NCBI GenBank assembly: GCA_000985875.1
Contig: CCRI01000019.1
Coordinates: 55,756-119,755, forward strand
DNA: 64,000 bases
Reading direction: 5' to 3'
From: Neorhizobium galegae bv. officinalis
Lineage (GTDB): Bacteria; Pseudomonadota; Alphaproteobacteria; Rhizobiales; Rhizobiaceae
Numbering within the stretch: the stretch's first letter is position 1; each line of letters begins with the position of its first letter. Below are positions 63,779-64,000 of the stretch, piece by piece. The position numbers were made by a program, and so were the translations under genes. The notes under the pieces are model-generated. The model did no database searches. It worked only from the letters and a program-made list of their open reading frames with translations, and was not told the origin of the DNA.

Positions 63779-64000
63779 TTTCCAGAGAGTTTCGGGGGCA
63801 TTCCGCTATCGCATGTTTTGCGGCGGCCGCACAAGAATGGAAGGAATTGCAGTTGGCGCAAGTCGATCGATCCTTCGGCCGATACGGAGCCCCACATAGA
63901 GTGCGGTTAACGAATATTAACGCCCCGGGATTCTCGAAAATCGGAGATTACGCATTATAAACAATGTCTTGTACGATTTTTCAAGATTTCCAAAACAAGG
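63779..64000. other. Intergenic region upstream of purC
   Basis: 222 bases to the window end with no gene seen. The part beyond 63900 is notably AT-rich compared with the window and probably contains the purC promoter. Confidence 0.5.

Overview
The window looks like chromosomal DNA of an alphaproteobacterium of the order Rhizobiales, most likely Rhizobiaceae. The evidence is high-GC coding sequence throughout, a Pseudomonas denitrificans-type cob gene set, a LivM-LivG fused transporter, an amino acid:carrier-protein ligase of the kind known from Bradyrhizobium and Agrobacterium, and GC-rich palindromic repeats of the type common in rhizobial genomes. No tRNA, rRNA or CRISPR array was seen.

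Layout. (1) 1-3.8 kb: envelope-type genes (CDP-alcohol phosphatidyltransferase fragment, FkbM methyltransferase, LPG-synthase-like flippase, membrane sulfatase/LTA-synthase-like protein). (2) 3.8-10.4 kb, minus strand: kynureninase, a MarR regulator and a branched-chain/aromatic amino acid type ABC transporter (binding protein, LivH, LivM-LivG fusion, LivF), followed by a plus-strand ACT-domain protein. (3) 11.0-31.5 kb: a nearly complete aerobic cobalamin cluster (cobB, cobA, cbiD, cobM, cobE, cobL, cobK, cobJ, cobI, cobH, cobG, cobN, cobW, a DUF1636 protein, cbtB, cbtA, cobO, cobQ, cobD, cobC). Two back-to-back B12 riboswitches drive the two arms. Genes alternate strand with overlapping starts and stops. 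CbiD stands where CobF would be expected. (4) 31.4-36.7 kb: lysine/pipecolate catabolism (amaA, amaB), a P1-family peptidase, a LysR regulator and a stand-alone Lrp ligand-binding domain. (5) 37.3-41.0 kb: an 881-residue kinase/aminotransferase-like protein whose catalytic residues look lost, and purU. (6) 41.3-50.2 kb: a GH5 glycosidase and a tandem alpha/beta-hydrolase on plus, facing a five-gene minus-strand operon (carrier protein, acyl-CoA dehydrogenase-like, amino acid:carrier-protein ligase, DUF1839, GH2 beta-mannosidase). This operon is the best candidate here for an undescribed pathway. (7) 50.3-53.1 kb: TPP riboswitch and thiC, a palindromic repeat, and a probable truncated group II intron. 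(8) 53.1-56.0 kb: the EF-P beta-lysylation module (epmB, epmA, efp). (9) 56.1-62.8 kb: a tripartite RND efflux system with a TetR regulator. (10) 62.8-63.8 kb: purC.

The most unusual observations are the carrier-protein operon, two palindromic repeat pairs sitting in frame inside cobN and the GH2 gene, the degenerate multidomain pseudoenzyme, and the intron remnant. All assignments rest on reading the translated sequence; no database search was run.
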